Of a stretch of 64,000 bases of DNA, positions 16,296-23,745 are shown in pieces. Origin of the DNA: Nucisporomicrobium flavum (lineage in GTDB: Bacteria; Actinomycetota; Actinomycetes; Mycobacteriales; Micromonosporaceae); the NCBI RefSeq assembly GCF_016464385.1, contig NZ_JADMLH010000003.1:372001-436000 (forward strand), given 5' to 3'. Below the pieces are notes generated by a model, which worked only from the letters and a program-made list of their open reading frames with translations, searched no databases and had not been told where the DNA came from. Position numbers and translations under genes: made by a program. Positions within the stretch are counted from its first letter, which is position 1; each line of letters starts with the position of its first letter.

Positions 16296-17171
16296 CTAGT
16301 TCAGGTGGAAGCGCCGGTCCACGGCGAGCTTCGCGAGGTCGGTGGCGCTCAGCGGAAGCTTCTTCAGCGGCGCGAGGCCCGGCTCGGCGTTCGTGGCCGT
16401 GCGGGACTGCGCCACGTAAACCACGACGCCGTCCGGGTGGCGGTATGCCGCCCACTGGTTGATGCGTTCGTCCGCGTCGGAGGCCGATGCGACCCCGACC
16501 CGGGCCGCGCCGACGCGGACCACGTGGCAGTCCCCGCCCAGGCCCCAGAACTCGGCCGCCAGCTTGCACGGGTCGGTCGGCAGGCCGTTGCCGAGGGTGT
16601 GCACCTCGGCCAGCAGCCGCCCGGTGCCCGTGCCGTCGGCGACCGCGGCGGAGGCCAGGTAGCCCCACGAGTCGTGGTCCTCGACAGCGGCCTGGTGGTC
16701 GCGCAGCGGGATCCCGTCCCGCGCGGTGCCCTCCGGCTTCGTGTAGCCCTTCGGCACGACCGCGAGCAGCTCGTCCAGGAGCTGCCTGCCCCTTTCGTAG
16801 CGCTCGCCGGACCGCGCGGTCGCATCTTCCTGGGGCTGGCCGTCGCCGTCGAGCGGCCATGACGGCTTGGTCTCGGCGCCCGCGCCGGGCGGGGTGCCGG
16901 TGACGGTCGCGGGCGCGGACGGCATGGGCTGGGGCGGCCCGCCCGCCTGCACGGGTCCGCCGCTCCGGGTGTCGCCGTGGCCGCCGGCGATCAGCGGGCC
17001 GGCCACCAGCACGGCGGCGACCACCGCGGCGGTCGCTCCCGCGCCGGTCCAGGCCCGGCGGTGCACGGCACGGCGCCCGGCTGCCACCGCGGCCGCCGAC
17101 GCCATGGGCGGGGGCGTACGGGTGGCGGTCATCGTGGCGCGCAGGGCCTCCCGCAGGTCGTTCTCGTTCAC
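16296..17171 (-). CDS. Single-pass membrane protein paired with an ECF sigma factor
   Basis: 291 residues from GTG 17171. A short cytoplasmic N-terminus (NENDLREALRATMTATRTPPP), one membrane helix (about 40-63), a Gly/Pro-rich spacer and an extracytoplasmic domain from about residue 110 with two cysteines (LPTDPCKLAAEFWG and GGDCHVVRV). It lies 11 bases downstream of the sigma gene in the same direction. In actinobacteria such partners of SigE-type sigma factors are often anti-sigma-like, but no zinc-binding HxxxCxxC motif is seen, so an anti-sigma role is only an inference. Confidence 0.65.
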   Translation of the reverse strand: MNENDLREALRATMTATRTPPPMASAAAVAAGRRAVHRRAWTGAGATAAVVAAVLVAGPLIAGGHGDTRSGGPVQAGGPPQPMPSAPATVTGTPPGAGAETKPSWPLDGDGQPQEDATARSGERYERGRQLLDELLAVVPKGYTKPEGTARDGIPLRDHQAAVEDHDSWGYLASAAVADGTGTGRLLAEVHTLGNGLPTDPCKLAAEFWGLGGDCHVVRVGAARVGVASASDADERINQWAAYRHPDGVVVYVAQSRTATNAEPGLAPLKKLPLSATDLAKLAVDRRFHLN

Positions 17172-17182
17172 GCTGCCTCTTC

Positions 17183-17677
17183 TCAGTCGGCTGTCACGGG
17201 GTGGGAGATCAGCGAGCGCAACGCGTCCAGCCCGCGCGCCGCCTGGCTCTTCACCGTCCCGGGGGAGCAGTGCAGCGCGGCCGCGACATCCTCGACGGAC
17301 ATGTCCTCCCAGTACCGCAGCACCAGGACGGCCCGCTGCCGGGGCGGCACCGCGGCCAGCGCCCGCACCAGATCGACGCGGTCGTCGGCGGACTCCTCCG
17401 GCAACGGCCCCTCGACCGGCGTCTCCTGCGGACGTTCCCGCCGCCACCAGCCGCGCCGCCCGTCGTCGATGAAGGTCCGGATCACGATCCTGCGGACGTA
17501 CGGGTCCAGCGCGTCGTGCCGTCCCACCCGGTGCCAGTTCACGTAGAGCTTGGTGAAGGCGGCCTGCACGAGGTCCTCGGCCCGGTGCCAGTCCCCGCAG
17601 AGCAGGTACGCCGTCGCCCGCATGGCCCCGGACCGGGCCGCGAAGTACTCGGCGAACGCCCCGTCCCGATCGCTCAT
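17183..17677 (-). CDS. SigE-family ECF RNA polymerase sigma factor
   Basis: 164 residues from ATG 17677. Region 2 is FAEYFAARSGAMRATAYLLCGDWHRAEDLVQAAFTKLY, with WHRVGRHDALDPYVRRIVIRTFIDD after it; region 4 is LAAVPPRQRAVLVLRYWEDMSVEDVAAALHCSPGTVKSQAARGL. The short, two-region form and the W-x-R-V pattern are those of actinobacterial SigE-family sigma factors. It is the first gene of a two-gene operon with the membrane protein downstream, which probably controls its activity. Confidence 0.93.
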   Translation of the reverse strand: MSDRDGAFAEYFAARSGAMRATAYLLCGDWHRAEDLVQAAFTKLYVNWHRVGRHDALDPYVRRIVIRTFIDDGRRGWWRRERPQETPVEGPLPEESADDRVDLVRALAAVPPRQRAVLVLRYWEDMSVEDVAAALHCSPGTVKSQAARGLDALRSLISHPVTAD

Positions 17678-17748
17678 CCCCACCCCTATCCGTTCGGTCC
17701 CGTTAAGCACGAGACCGGGACCGCGCCGGGTTGCACGCCGGGCCGAAT

Positions 17749-18621
17749 TTACGTCCCGGAGTGCTCGCCGGGGGCGCCCGCCAGCCGCCCGGCGTAGTGC
17801 GGGCGGGCCGACGGCGGCTGCGACCCGTCGACGTCGGTGAAGCCGTACTCGCGGGCGAGCTCGGCGACCACCAGGCAGCGCCCGGCATGGCGGGCCACCT
17901 CCGGGTCGGCGGCCAGGGCGACGACCGCGCGGCCGGTGAACTCCGGCGACTCCGAGTCGGACAGGTCGAAGAACTCGGCCGCCCGCATGACTCCCTCGGT
18001 GCGGACCAGCCCCGGATACAGCGCGACGGCGGTGACGTCACGCGCCCTCAGCTGGGCCGCCGTCACCGCCACCATCCGGTCGTCCGCGGCCTTGGCGACG
18101 CTGTAGGCCACCTGGTCGTCGCCGCTCGGGTAGGAACCGGGGAAGAACGAGACGGTGGCCACGAGCGCGCCCGGCCGCAGCAGTGGCACCGCCAGGACCG
18201 TCGCGGTGTAGTGGGCGCGCACGCCCGCGGTGAACATGTCGTCCCACACCGAGAGCGGTTGCTCCCAGAACGGTCCCTCCATGTCGGTGTGCCGGTCCTC
18301 GTGGTACGCCGCGTAGCCGCCCCAGACGTTGTTGACCAGCACGTCGATGCCGCCGCTCACGTCGCGCACGCGGTCGAACAGCGCGCGGACCTGCGCGTCG
18401 TCCGTGTGGTCGCAGACGACGGGGACGCCGTGCCCGCCGGCCGCGGTCACCTCGCGGGCGGTCAGGTCGACGCTGCCGCCCACCACCGGGTAGGTGACGC
18501 CGGCATCCGTCGAGCGGCCGGTGACGAAGACGGTGTATCCGGCGGTGCCGAGGGCCCGGGCCACACCCCTGCCGAGACCGCGGCTGGCTCCGGTGACCAC
18601 GGCCGTACGTTGCTCAGTCAT
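17749..18621 (-). CDS. Short-chain dehydrogenase/reductase (DHRS1-like)
   Basis: 290 residues from ATG 18621. It has the NAD(P)-binding TGASRGLGRG motif, NNVWGG in place of the usual NNAG, and the catalytic YSVAK with an upstream serine region (VATVSFFPGS). The NNxWGG pattern and a C-terminus with FTGRAVVALAADPEVARHAG match the DHRS1-like subgroup. The substrate is unknown. It overlaps the end of the GNAT gene by eight bases, so the two form an operon. Confidence 0.85.
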   Translation of the reverse strand: MTEQRTAVVTGASRGLGRGVARALGTAGYTVFVTGRSTDAGVTYPVVGGSVDLTAREVTAAGGHGVPVVCDHTDDAQVRALFDRVRDVSGGIDVLVNNVWGGYAAYHEDRHTDMEGPFWEQPLSVWDDMFTAGVRAHYTATVLAVPLLRPGALVATVSFFPGSYPSGDDQVAYSVAKAADDRMVAVTAAQLRARDVTAVALYPGLVRTEGVMRAAEFFDLSDSESPEFTGRAVVALAADPEVARHAGRCLVVAELAREYGFTDVDGSQPPSARPHYAGRLAGAPGEHSGT

Positions 18622-19183
18622 GGTCCGCATCGTGCTGTGGGGGTACGACAGTTCCGGCGAGGTTCTTGCGCATGCGGACCAGGGGGACCGGTACGCCGCC
18701 CGCCGCGTCGGTCAGGTGCTCGACGACCCGGTAGCCCGCGGCCTCGTACAGGGGGCGGCCGGACAGGGTGCCCATCAGCTCCAGGACCGTGAAGCCCTCG
18801 GCCGTGGCGGCCTGTTCGCAGCGGGACAGGATGAGCCGGCCGACGCCGCGGCGGGCGTACGCCGGATGGGTGTACATGGCGCGGATCTTGGCGGGGTCGC
18901 GGGCCGGATCGAGCGGGGCGGGGTCCCGGCCGCCCGAGTGGTCGCCGCCGTAGAGGGTGGCGCGCCGGCTCCAGCCGCCGCAGCCGGCGAGGTGCCCGTC
19001 GAGCTCGGCCACGAAGTACGTGCCGTCGTCGACGAGCTGGGTGTCCAGGCCCATGATCGCGTGGCTCGCGGCGATCTGGGCCGCGTCGAGGAACCCGCGC
19101 TGCAGCTCGGCGATCGCCGCGTCGATCAGCGGCCGGAGGGCGGGCAGGTCGGCCCGGGTGGCGAGCCGGCTGGTGAGCGTCAT
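18614..19183 (-). CDS. GNAT family N-acetyltransferase
   Basis: 189 residues from ATG 19183. The acetyl-CoA binding motif A is YTHPAYARRGVGRLILSRCEQAA (loop RRGVGR), with motif B as LELMGTLSGRPLYEAAGYRVVEH, both typical of GNAT enzymes. The N-terminal part contains YFVAELDGHLAGCGGW. Family members acetylate small amines or protein N-termini; this one gives no substrate clue. It is the upstream member of a pair with the SDR. Confidence 0.87.
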   Translation of the reverse strand: MTLTSRLATRADLPALRPLIDAAIAELQRGFLDAAQIAASHAIMGLDTQLVDDGTYFVAELDGHLAGCGGWSRRATLYGGDHSGGRDPAPLDPARDPAKIRAMYTHPAYARRGVGRLILSRCEQAATAEGFTVLELMGTLSGRPLYEAAGYRVVEHLTDAAGGVPVPLVRMRKNLAGTVVPPQHDADHD

Positions 19184-19203
19184 GCGCCAAGGATGCCGGG
19201 CGC

Positions 19204-19235
19204 GCCGGGGCGGGCCGAGGGTGCCCGCCCCCGGC
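19204..19235 (-). terminator. Hairpin terminator after the papain-like protease gene
   Basis: Stem GCCGGGGCGGGC (19204-19215) pairs with GCCCGCCCCCGGC (19223-19235) with one bulged C. It lies 22 bases beyond the stop of the protease gene. Confidence 0.55.
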
Positions 19236-19256
19236 CCGCCGTTACCGGCCCGGTTC

Positions 19257-21491
19257 TCAGGAGACGAACAGGGCCTTCCCCGTGCCACCCGGGACTGTGT
19301 GGGACCGCGCCGAGAGCGCTGCGGGGGCGACGAAGGCGAACGTCACCGGCGCGCTCACCCCGCCCGGCGTGGTCACCACGATGTTCGTCGAGCCGGCCGC
19401 GCGGGCCGGCACCGTGAGCCGGAGGGTGGTGTCCGAGACCCGGACGAACGGCACGGTCAGCGTGCCCACCGTGACCTTGGAGGCAGCGGTCAGGTTGATG
19501 CCGGTGACCGTCACCGTGGTCGTCGTGCGGGTGGAGCCGGTCGCCGTGCTCAGCGCGGTGACCGCCGGTGGCGGCGGGGCGATCCAGGTGAACCGGGCGC
19601 CGGGAACCTCCGCGGTCGTGCCGCCCCGGGTGGTCAGCCGCAGCTGGAAGGCGCCGGCCGCGTGCACCGGCAGGGTCACCTTGAGCTGGGTGTCCGAGAC
19701 CTTCGTGTACGGCACGGCCACGCCGCCCACGGTCAGCCTGGTGGAATCGGTGAAGTTCGCCCCCGTCACCACGACCGGGGTGCGGGCGTACGTGAACCCG
19801 CTGCTCGGCACGACCGACGTGATCTCGGGGACCGGCGGGGCGACGTACGTGAAGGATCCGGTCGTGTTCTCCCCGCCCGGCGTGGTGATCCGCAAGGCCG
19901 CCTCCCCCGCCGCGTGCGCCGGCAGGGTGACCTTGAGCTGGGTGTCGGAGACCTTGGCGAACGGGACCGTCCGGCCGTCCAGCGTGACCTTCGTGACGCC
20001 GGTCAGGAAGGTGCCGGTGACCACGACCGGCGTCGTGCGGTAGGTCAGCCCGCTGCCCGGCGTCAGCGCGGCGACCACGGGCGGCGGCGGGTTCTCGTAC
20101 GTGATCGAGCCGGCTGTCCTGCTGGTCCCGCCCTTGTTGGTGACCGTGACCGGGTAGATGCCGGCGGTCTTCGCCGGCGCGAGGAAGCTGAGCGACGTCG
20201 CGGTGACGGCCTTCGCGGTCGCGGCGGACGTGCCGATCTTCACGGCCGTGACGCCGGTCAGGTCCGTGCCGGTGAGCGTGACGGTCTGCCCGCCGAAGAC
20301 GAGCACGGTCGCCGGGCTGAGGCCGGTGATGCCGGGCGGCGGCGGGACGTACGTGAACTTGCTCGCCGTACCGGTGGCGCTGGTGCCGGCGGCGTTCGAC
20401 ACGGTGACGTCGACCGTCTCGATGGCGTGCGCCGGCGCGACCGCCACCAGCTTCGTGACGCCGCCCGAGCTGACCGGCTGGAACTGCGCCGTGGTGGCGC
20501 CGAACCGGACCGAGGTCGCCCCGGCCAGGCCGGCCCCGGTGATGGTCACCGAGGTGCCGGCGGTGCCCTTGGCGACCGACAGCGCGGCGACAGTGGGAGC
20601 CATCGCGACCGGCGCGGCGGGCGTGGTGATCCCGCTGACCGTGTACGCGCCCGACGCCTGCCGGGTCACGAAGTCCCAGGAGAGCTTCGCGTCGCCGCCG
20701 TTGCCCCAGCCCGTACCCCACGAGTTGCGGATCAGCACGCCCTGCGCGTCGTACCCGTACGCGGCGATCATGTGACCGCCGAGGTTGGTGCCGGTGAGCG
20801 TGGAGTAGACGGTGTGGCTGCGCAGGTACATGAAGTCCTTGAAGACCGGGATGCCCAGGGCGACCGGGCTGCCCGAGGCCAGCGACTGCATGATCGACGT
20901 CTTGGCCGTGGCGCCCTGGCCGGCCCCGTTGAACAGCCGGGTCCAGCCGCTGACCCGGTAGTTGCGGGCGTTGGCGATCTGACCGGCGGTCGGCGGGCTC
21001 TGCCAGTTCGTGGTGCCCTGCCAGTAGTCGGACTGGGTGTCGACGCCCGCGGTCTGAGCGTTCGCGAGCACGGCGTCCGGGTAGAGCCCAGCAGTCGGTG
21101 CGCCGCCGGGCGCCACGTTGCGCATGTACAGGAAGAGCGGCGCGTACGGGGCTCCGGCGCCGGCCGTACGGTTCGCGTAGTAGCCCATGATGCTGTAGCC
21201 GATGGACCACGCGACGCAGGAGCCGATCTGCCCCTGGTCGCCGGGGGCCGGCGCGTACGACCGCAGATCGACGGACGTGGGCAGGACCTCGAGGGCGGCA
21301 GCGCCGCCACGGACCCGCGCCGGGGTACGGCCCGCGCTCGGCAGCAGCCCCCCGACGGCGTGCGGCAGGGCGGACGGGCGGCCGGTGGCGGCCTCGGCGG
21401 CGGTGGCGGAGACGGCCACCGGTGCCGCGGTGATGACCGCGGCGGCGAGCATCAGCCAGCCGCGGGTGAGGGAACGGGAAGTCCAGCGCAT
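19257..21491 (-). CDS. Secreted papain-like (C1) cysteine protease with five IPT/TIG repeats
   Basis: 744 residues. Signal peptide 1-35 (ending in AEAA), short pro-region, then a C1A protease domain of about 210 residues. The triad is Cys92 in GQIGSCVAWS, His240 in GGHMIAAYGY and Asn256 in RNSWGTGWG. From about residue 295 to the end come five IPT/TIG immunoglobulin-like domains of about 85 residues, each opening with a pattern such as P-x-I-T-x-L-x-P-x-x-G and containing V-x-V-T-G-x-x-L. Papain folds are common in eukaryotes but less so in secreted actinobacterial proteins, and the TIG tail suggests cell-surface or polymer attachment. The ribosome-binding site is AAAGGA before ATG 21491. Confidence 0.9.
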   Translation of the reverse strand: MRWTSRSLTRGWLMLAAAVITAAPVAVSATAAEAATGRPSALPHAVGGLLPSAGRTPARVRGGAAALEVLPTSVDLRSYAPAPGDQGQIGSCVAWSIGYSIMGYYANRTAGAGAPYAPLFLYMRNVAPGGAPTAGLYPDAVLANAQTAGVDTQSDYWQGTTNWQSPPTAGQIANARNYRVSGWTRLFNGAGQGATAKTSIMQSLASGSPVALGIPVFKDFMYLRSHTVYSTLTGTNLGGHMIAAYGYDAQGVLIRNSWGTGWGNGGDAKLSWDFVTRQASGAYTVSGITTPAAPVAMAPTVAALSVAKGTAGTSVTITGAGLAGATSVRFGATTAQFQPVSSGGVTKLVAVAPAHAIETVDVTVSNAAGTSATGTASKFTYVPPPPGITGLSPATVLVFGGQTVTLTGTDLTGVTAVKIGTSAATAKAVTATSLSFLAPAKTAGIYPVTVTNKGGTSRTAGSITYENPPPPVVAALTPGSGLTYRTTPVVVTGTFLTGVTKVTLDGRTVPFAKVSDTQLKVTLPAHAAGEAALRITTPGGENTTGSFTYVAPPVPEITSVVPSSGFTYARTPVVVTGANFTDSTRLTVGGVAVPYTKVSDTQLKVTLPVHAAGAFQLRLTTRGGTTAEVPGARFTWIAPPPPAVTALSTATGSTRTTTTVTVTGINLTAASKVTVGTLTVPFVRVSDTTLRLTVPARAAGSTNIVVTTPGGVSAPVTFAFVAPAALSARSHTVPGGTGKALFVS

Positions 21492-21642
21492 CCGGGGGTC
21501 CTTTCCAGTGACGCGTGGGCAGCCCTATCGGCCCGGTGCGCGAAACCTTGAGCACTTCTTGATCCGCATCCGGCGCGACGCTGAGTCGAATCAACGACCG
21601 ATCGGGTGCCCGGCGCTCCCGCCGCGACGAAGGTACGGAGGT

Positions 21643-22947
21643 GTGAAGAAGCTTCTGGTCACCCTCGTTCTCGCCCTCGCCGCCACCGGCCCGGGTGCCG
21701 CCGCGGCCGCGGTCCCGGCGGCCGTGGACATCGACGGCGTGCGGGCCTGGAACACCCTGGCGCTCGACGCGGTACGCGCGAACCGGGCCACGGACGCCGA
21801 CGCCGCCCGGCTCTACGCGATGGTCGACGTCGCGATGTACGACGCGGTCAACGGTCTCCCCGCCGGGCCGTCGCACCCCGCACGCGCGTACGCCCTCGTG
21901 CCCGGTGCCGGGCCGCACGGCGGTGACCCGCAGGCGGCCGCCGTCGCCGCCGCGCACGCGGTGCTGATCCGCCTCGACCCGGCGCGGACCACCACGTACG
22001 ACGAGCACCTGCGCGCCGACCTGGACCGGCTGCGCGCCGGGACCGGCGGTCACGGAGTGGACGGCGGCGCGGCCTGGGGCACGCACGTCGGCGAAGCGGT
22101 CGTCGCGGCCCGCGCGGACGACGGCTCGACGCCCGTGGAGACCCAGCCCGCGGGCGCCGGCCCCGGCGTCTTCCGCGCGCAGTGGTCGGGCGTGCAGTAC
22201 AGCCACGTGCGGCCGTTCGCCGTCGCGGACCCCGGCCGGTACGTGCCGGGCCCGCCGCCGGCGCTGGGCAGCCTGCCGTACGCCGCGGCCTTCGCCGAGG
22301 TGGCGCTGCTCGGCAACGCCGCGCTGCCGGACCCCGAGCTGCAGGCCACGTTCCAGTTCTGGTCGCTGCCGGCCGGATCGAGCCAGCCGCCCGGGGAGTG
22401 GCTGTCGATCGCGCTGACCGTCTCCCACGACCGGCGGCTGCCCCTGGCCGAGCAGGCCCGGCTGACCGCGCTGCTCACGATGGCGCTCGCGGACACCACG
22501 GTCGCCACCGTCGGCACCAAGGCGACGTACCGGCACTGGCGTCCCACCACCGCCATCCGGGAGGCCGACACCGACGGCAACCCGCTCACCGCGCCCGATC
22601 CGACGTGGACGGCGCGGGCGGGGAGCGTGGGCGGCACCCCGGAATACGTGTCCGGGCACAGCTCGTACAGCGCGGCGGCGGCTGCCGTGCTGGCCGGCTT
22701 CCTCTGCACCGACGCCGTCCCGTTCACCCACGCCACCGACTCCGCGCCGGGCGGGGCGGCGCGTGCGTACCCGGGTTTCGCGGCGGCCGCCGCCGAGGCC
22801 GGCCGCTCGCGCGTGTACGGCGGCCAGCACTTCGAGTTCAGCAACCAGGCAGGCCTCGGGATCGGCCGCGGGGTGGCCGGTGAGGTCCTCGCGACCCGGC
22901 TGCTGCGCCTGCACGGGCCGACGCACGTGGGAGCCTGCCCCCGCTGA
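21643..22947 (+). CDS. Secreted vanadium-dependent haloperoxidase-like / PAP2 phosphatase
   Basis: 434 residues from GTG 21643 (KKLLVTLVLALAATGPGAAAAA signal; ribosome-binding site GGAGG). The vanadate/phosphate-binding set of the haloperoxidase-acid phosphatase superfamily is present: KATYRHWRP, SGHSSYSAAAAAVL, and SRVYGGQHFEFSNQ near the C-terminus. The N-terminal helical half (WNTLALDAVRANRATDADAARLYAMVDVAMYDAVNG) is that of the actinobacterial vanadium-haloperoxidase-like group. It should bind vanadate or phosphate outside the cell; whether it halogenates or dephosphorylates cannot be told from sequence. It diverges from the protease gene. Confidence 0.88.
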   Translation: MKKLLVTLVLALAATGPGAAAAAVPAAVDIDGVRAWNTLALDAVRANRATDADAARLYAMVDVAMYDAVNGLPAGPSHPARAYALVPGAGPHGGDPQAAAVAAAHAVLIRLDPARTTTYDEHLRADLDRLRAGTGGHGVDGGAAWGTHVGEAVVAARADDGSTPVETQPAGAGPGVFRAQWSGVQYSHVRPFAVADPGRYVPGPPPALGSLPYAAAFAEVALLGNAALPDPELQATFQFWSLPAGSSQPPGEWLSIALTVSHDRRLPLAEQARLTALLTMALADTTVATVGTKATYRHWRPTTAIREADTDGNPLTAPDPTWTARAGSVGGTPEYVSGHSSYSAAAAAVLAGFLCTDAVPFTHATDSAPGGAARAYPGFAAAAAEAGRSRVYGGQHFEFSNQAGLGIGRGVAGEVLATRLLRLHGPTHVGACPR

Positions 22948-22966
22948 TCCGGACGCGGGCCACCGG

Positions 22967-22995
22967 ACCGGCGGCCGTGGTGCTCGGCCGCCGGT
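22967..22995. terminator. Bidirectional hairpin terminator between convergent genes
   Basis: Perfect 11-bp stem ACCGGCGGCCG (22967-22977) and CGGCCGCCGGT (22985-22995) with a 7-base loop. It lies in the 62 bases between the stop of the haloperoxidase-like gene and the stop of the LuxR-type regulator. Confidence 0.7.
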
Positions 22996-23009
22996 TCCCG
23001 GTCAGCCGG

Positions 23010-23615
23010 TCACAGCCAGTCCGACTCGGTGGCCGTCCGGATCGCCTCCACCCGGCTGCGCGAGCCCGTCTTGTGGATGATCGTCGACAGGTAGGTGCGG
23101 ACGGTCCCCGCTGTCAGGAACAGGGTGCTGGAGATCTCCCGTACGGACATGCCCTGAGCGGCCAGCCGCAGCACGTCGCGTTCCCGGGCGGTGAGCGGGC
23201 TGGCGTGCTGCCGCGCCACCGCGGCGGCGAGGCACGGCTCGATGAACCGTTCCCCGGCGGCGACCCGGCGGACGGCGTCCACCAGGTCCTGGAGACGGCA
23301 GTCCTTGCTGAGGAACGCCTGCACCTTGCGGCCCAGGGCGTGCCGCAGCGCGCCCGAGGCGGCCCCGGTGGTCAGCGCCAGGACGCCGCCGCCCGGCTCG
23401 TGGTCGGTGATGGTGTCGAGGGCGCCGGTGACCGACGGGCTGAGCGTGTCGAGGTCGACGACGGCGAGTTCCGGGTCCCAGGTGCCGAGCAGGTCCGGGG
23501 TCACCTCGGCGCTCGTCGCCTCGGCGACCACGTCGAGGTCGTGGTGGTGGGACAGGGCTGCGCTCAGAGCGGTTCTGAGCAGGACGGCGTCGGCGACCAG
23601 CAGAATGCGGATCAC
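23010..23615 (-). CDS. Atypical NarL/LuxR-type response regulator
   Basis: 201 residues from GTG 23615, which has a good ribosome-binding site (GGAAGGAA); an ATG at 23666 is also in frame. The receiver domain keeps the phospho-acceptor aspartate (VVDLD) and the lysine (FLSKD), but the first strand has only one acidic residue (LLVADAV) where two are usual, as in orphan regulators of the RamR/WhiI type. The C-terminal HTH is complete (LTARERDVLRLAAQGMSVREI to GTVRTYLSTIIHKTG). It is a paralogue of the regulator at 31802-32425. It lies 130 bases downstream of the repeat protein gene and no sensor kinase is nearby. Confidence 0.88.
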   Translation of the reverse strand: MIRILLVADAVLLRTALSAALSHHHDLDVVAEATSAEVTPDLLGTWDPELAVVDLDTLSPSVTGALDTITDHEPGGGVLALTTGAASGALRHALGRKVQAFLSKDCRLQDLVDAVRRVAAGERFIEPCLAAAVARQHASPLTARERDVLRLAAQGMSVREISSTLFLTAGTVRTYLSTIIHKTGSRSRVEAIRTATESDWL

Positions 23616-23745
23616 GGCGGATTCCTTCCCGAGAATGTGCCTGCCGGTTCCGTCCGGGCACCTCACGGCGCGGACCGGCGACGGACAGGGATTCGGGTAC
23701 GCCCGTACGCCACCTCGACGGCGGCGCGGCGGGCGCGGGAAGGAT

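Noticed and set aside
19180..22926. 1248-codon open frame on the minus strand
   Set aside because: It covers two genes, runs antisense to the haloperoxidase-like gene and out of frame with the protease gene, and is low in complexity. A shadow of GC-rich coding sequence.
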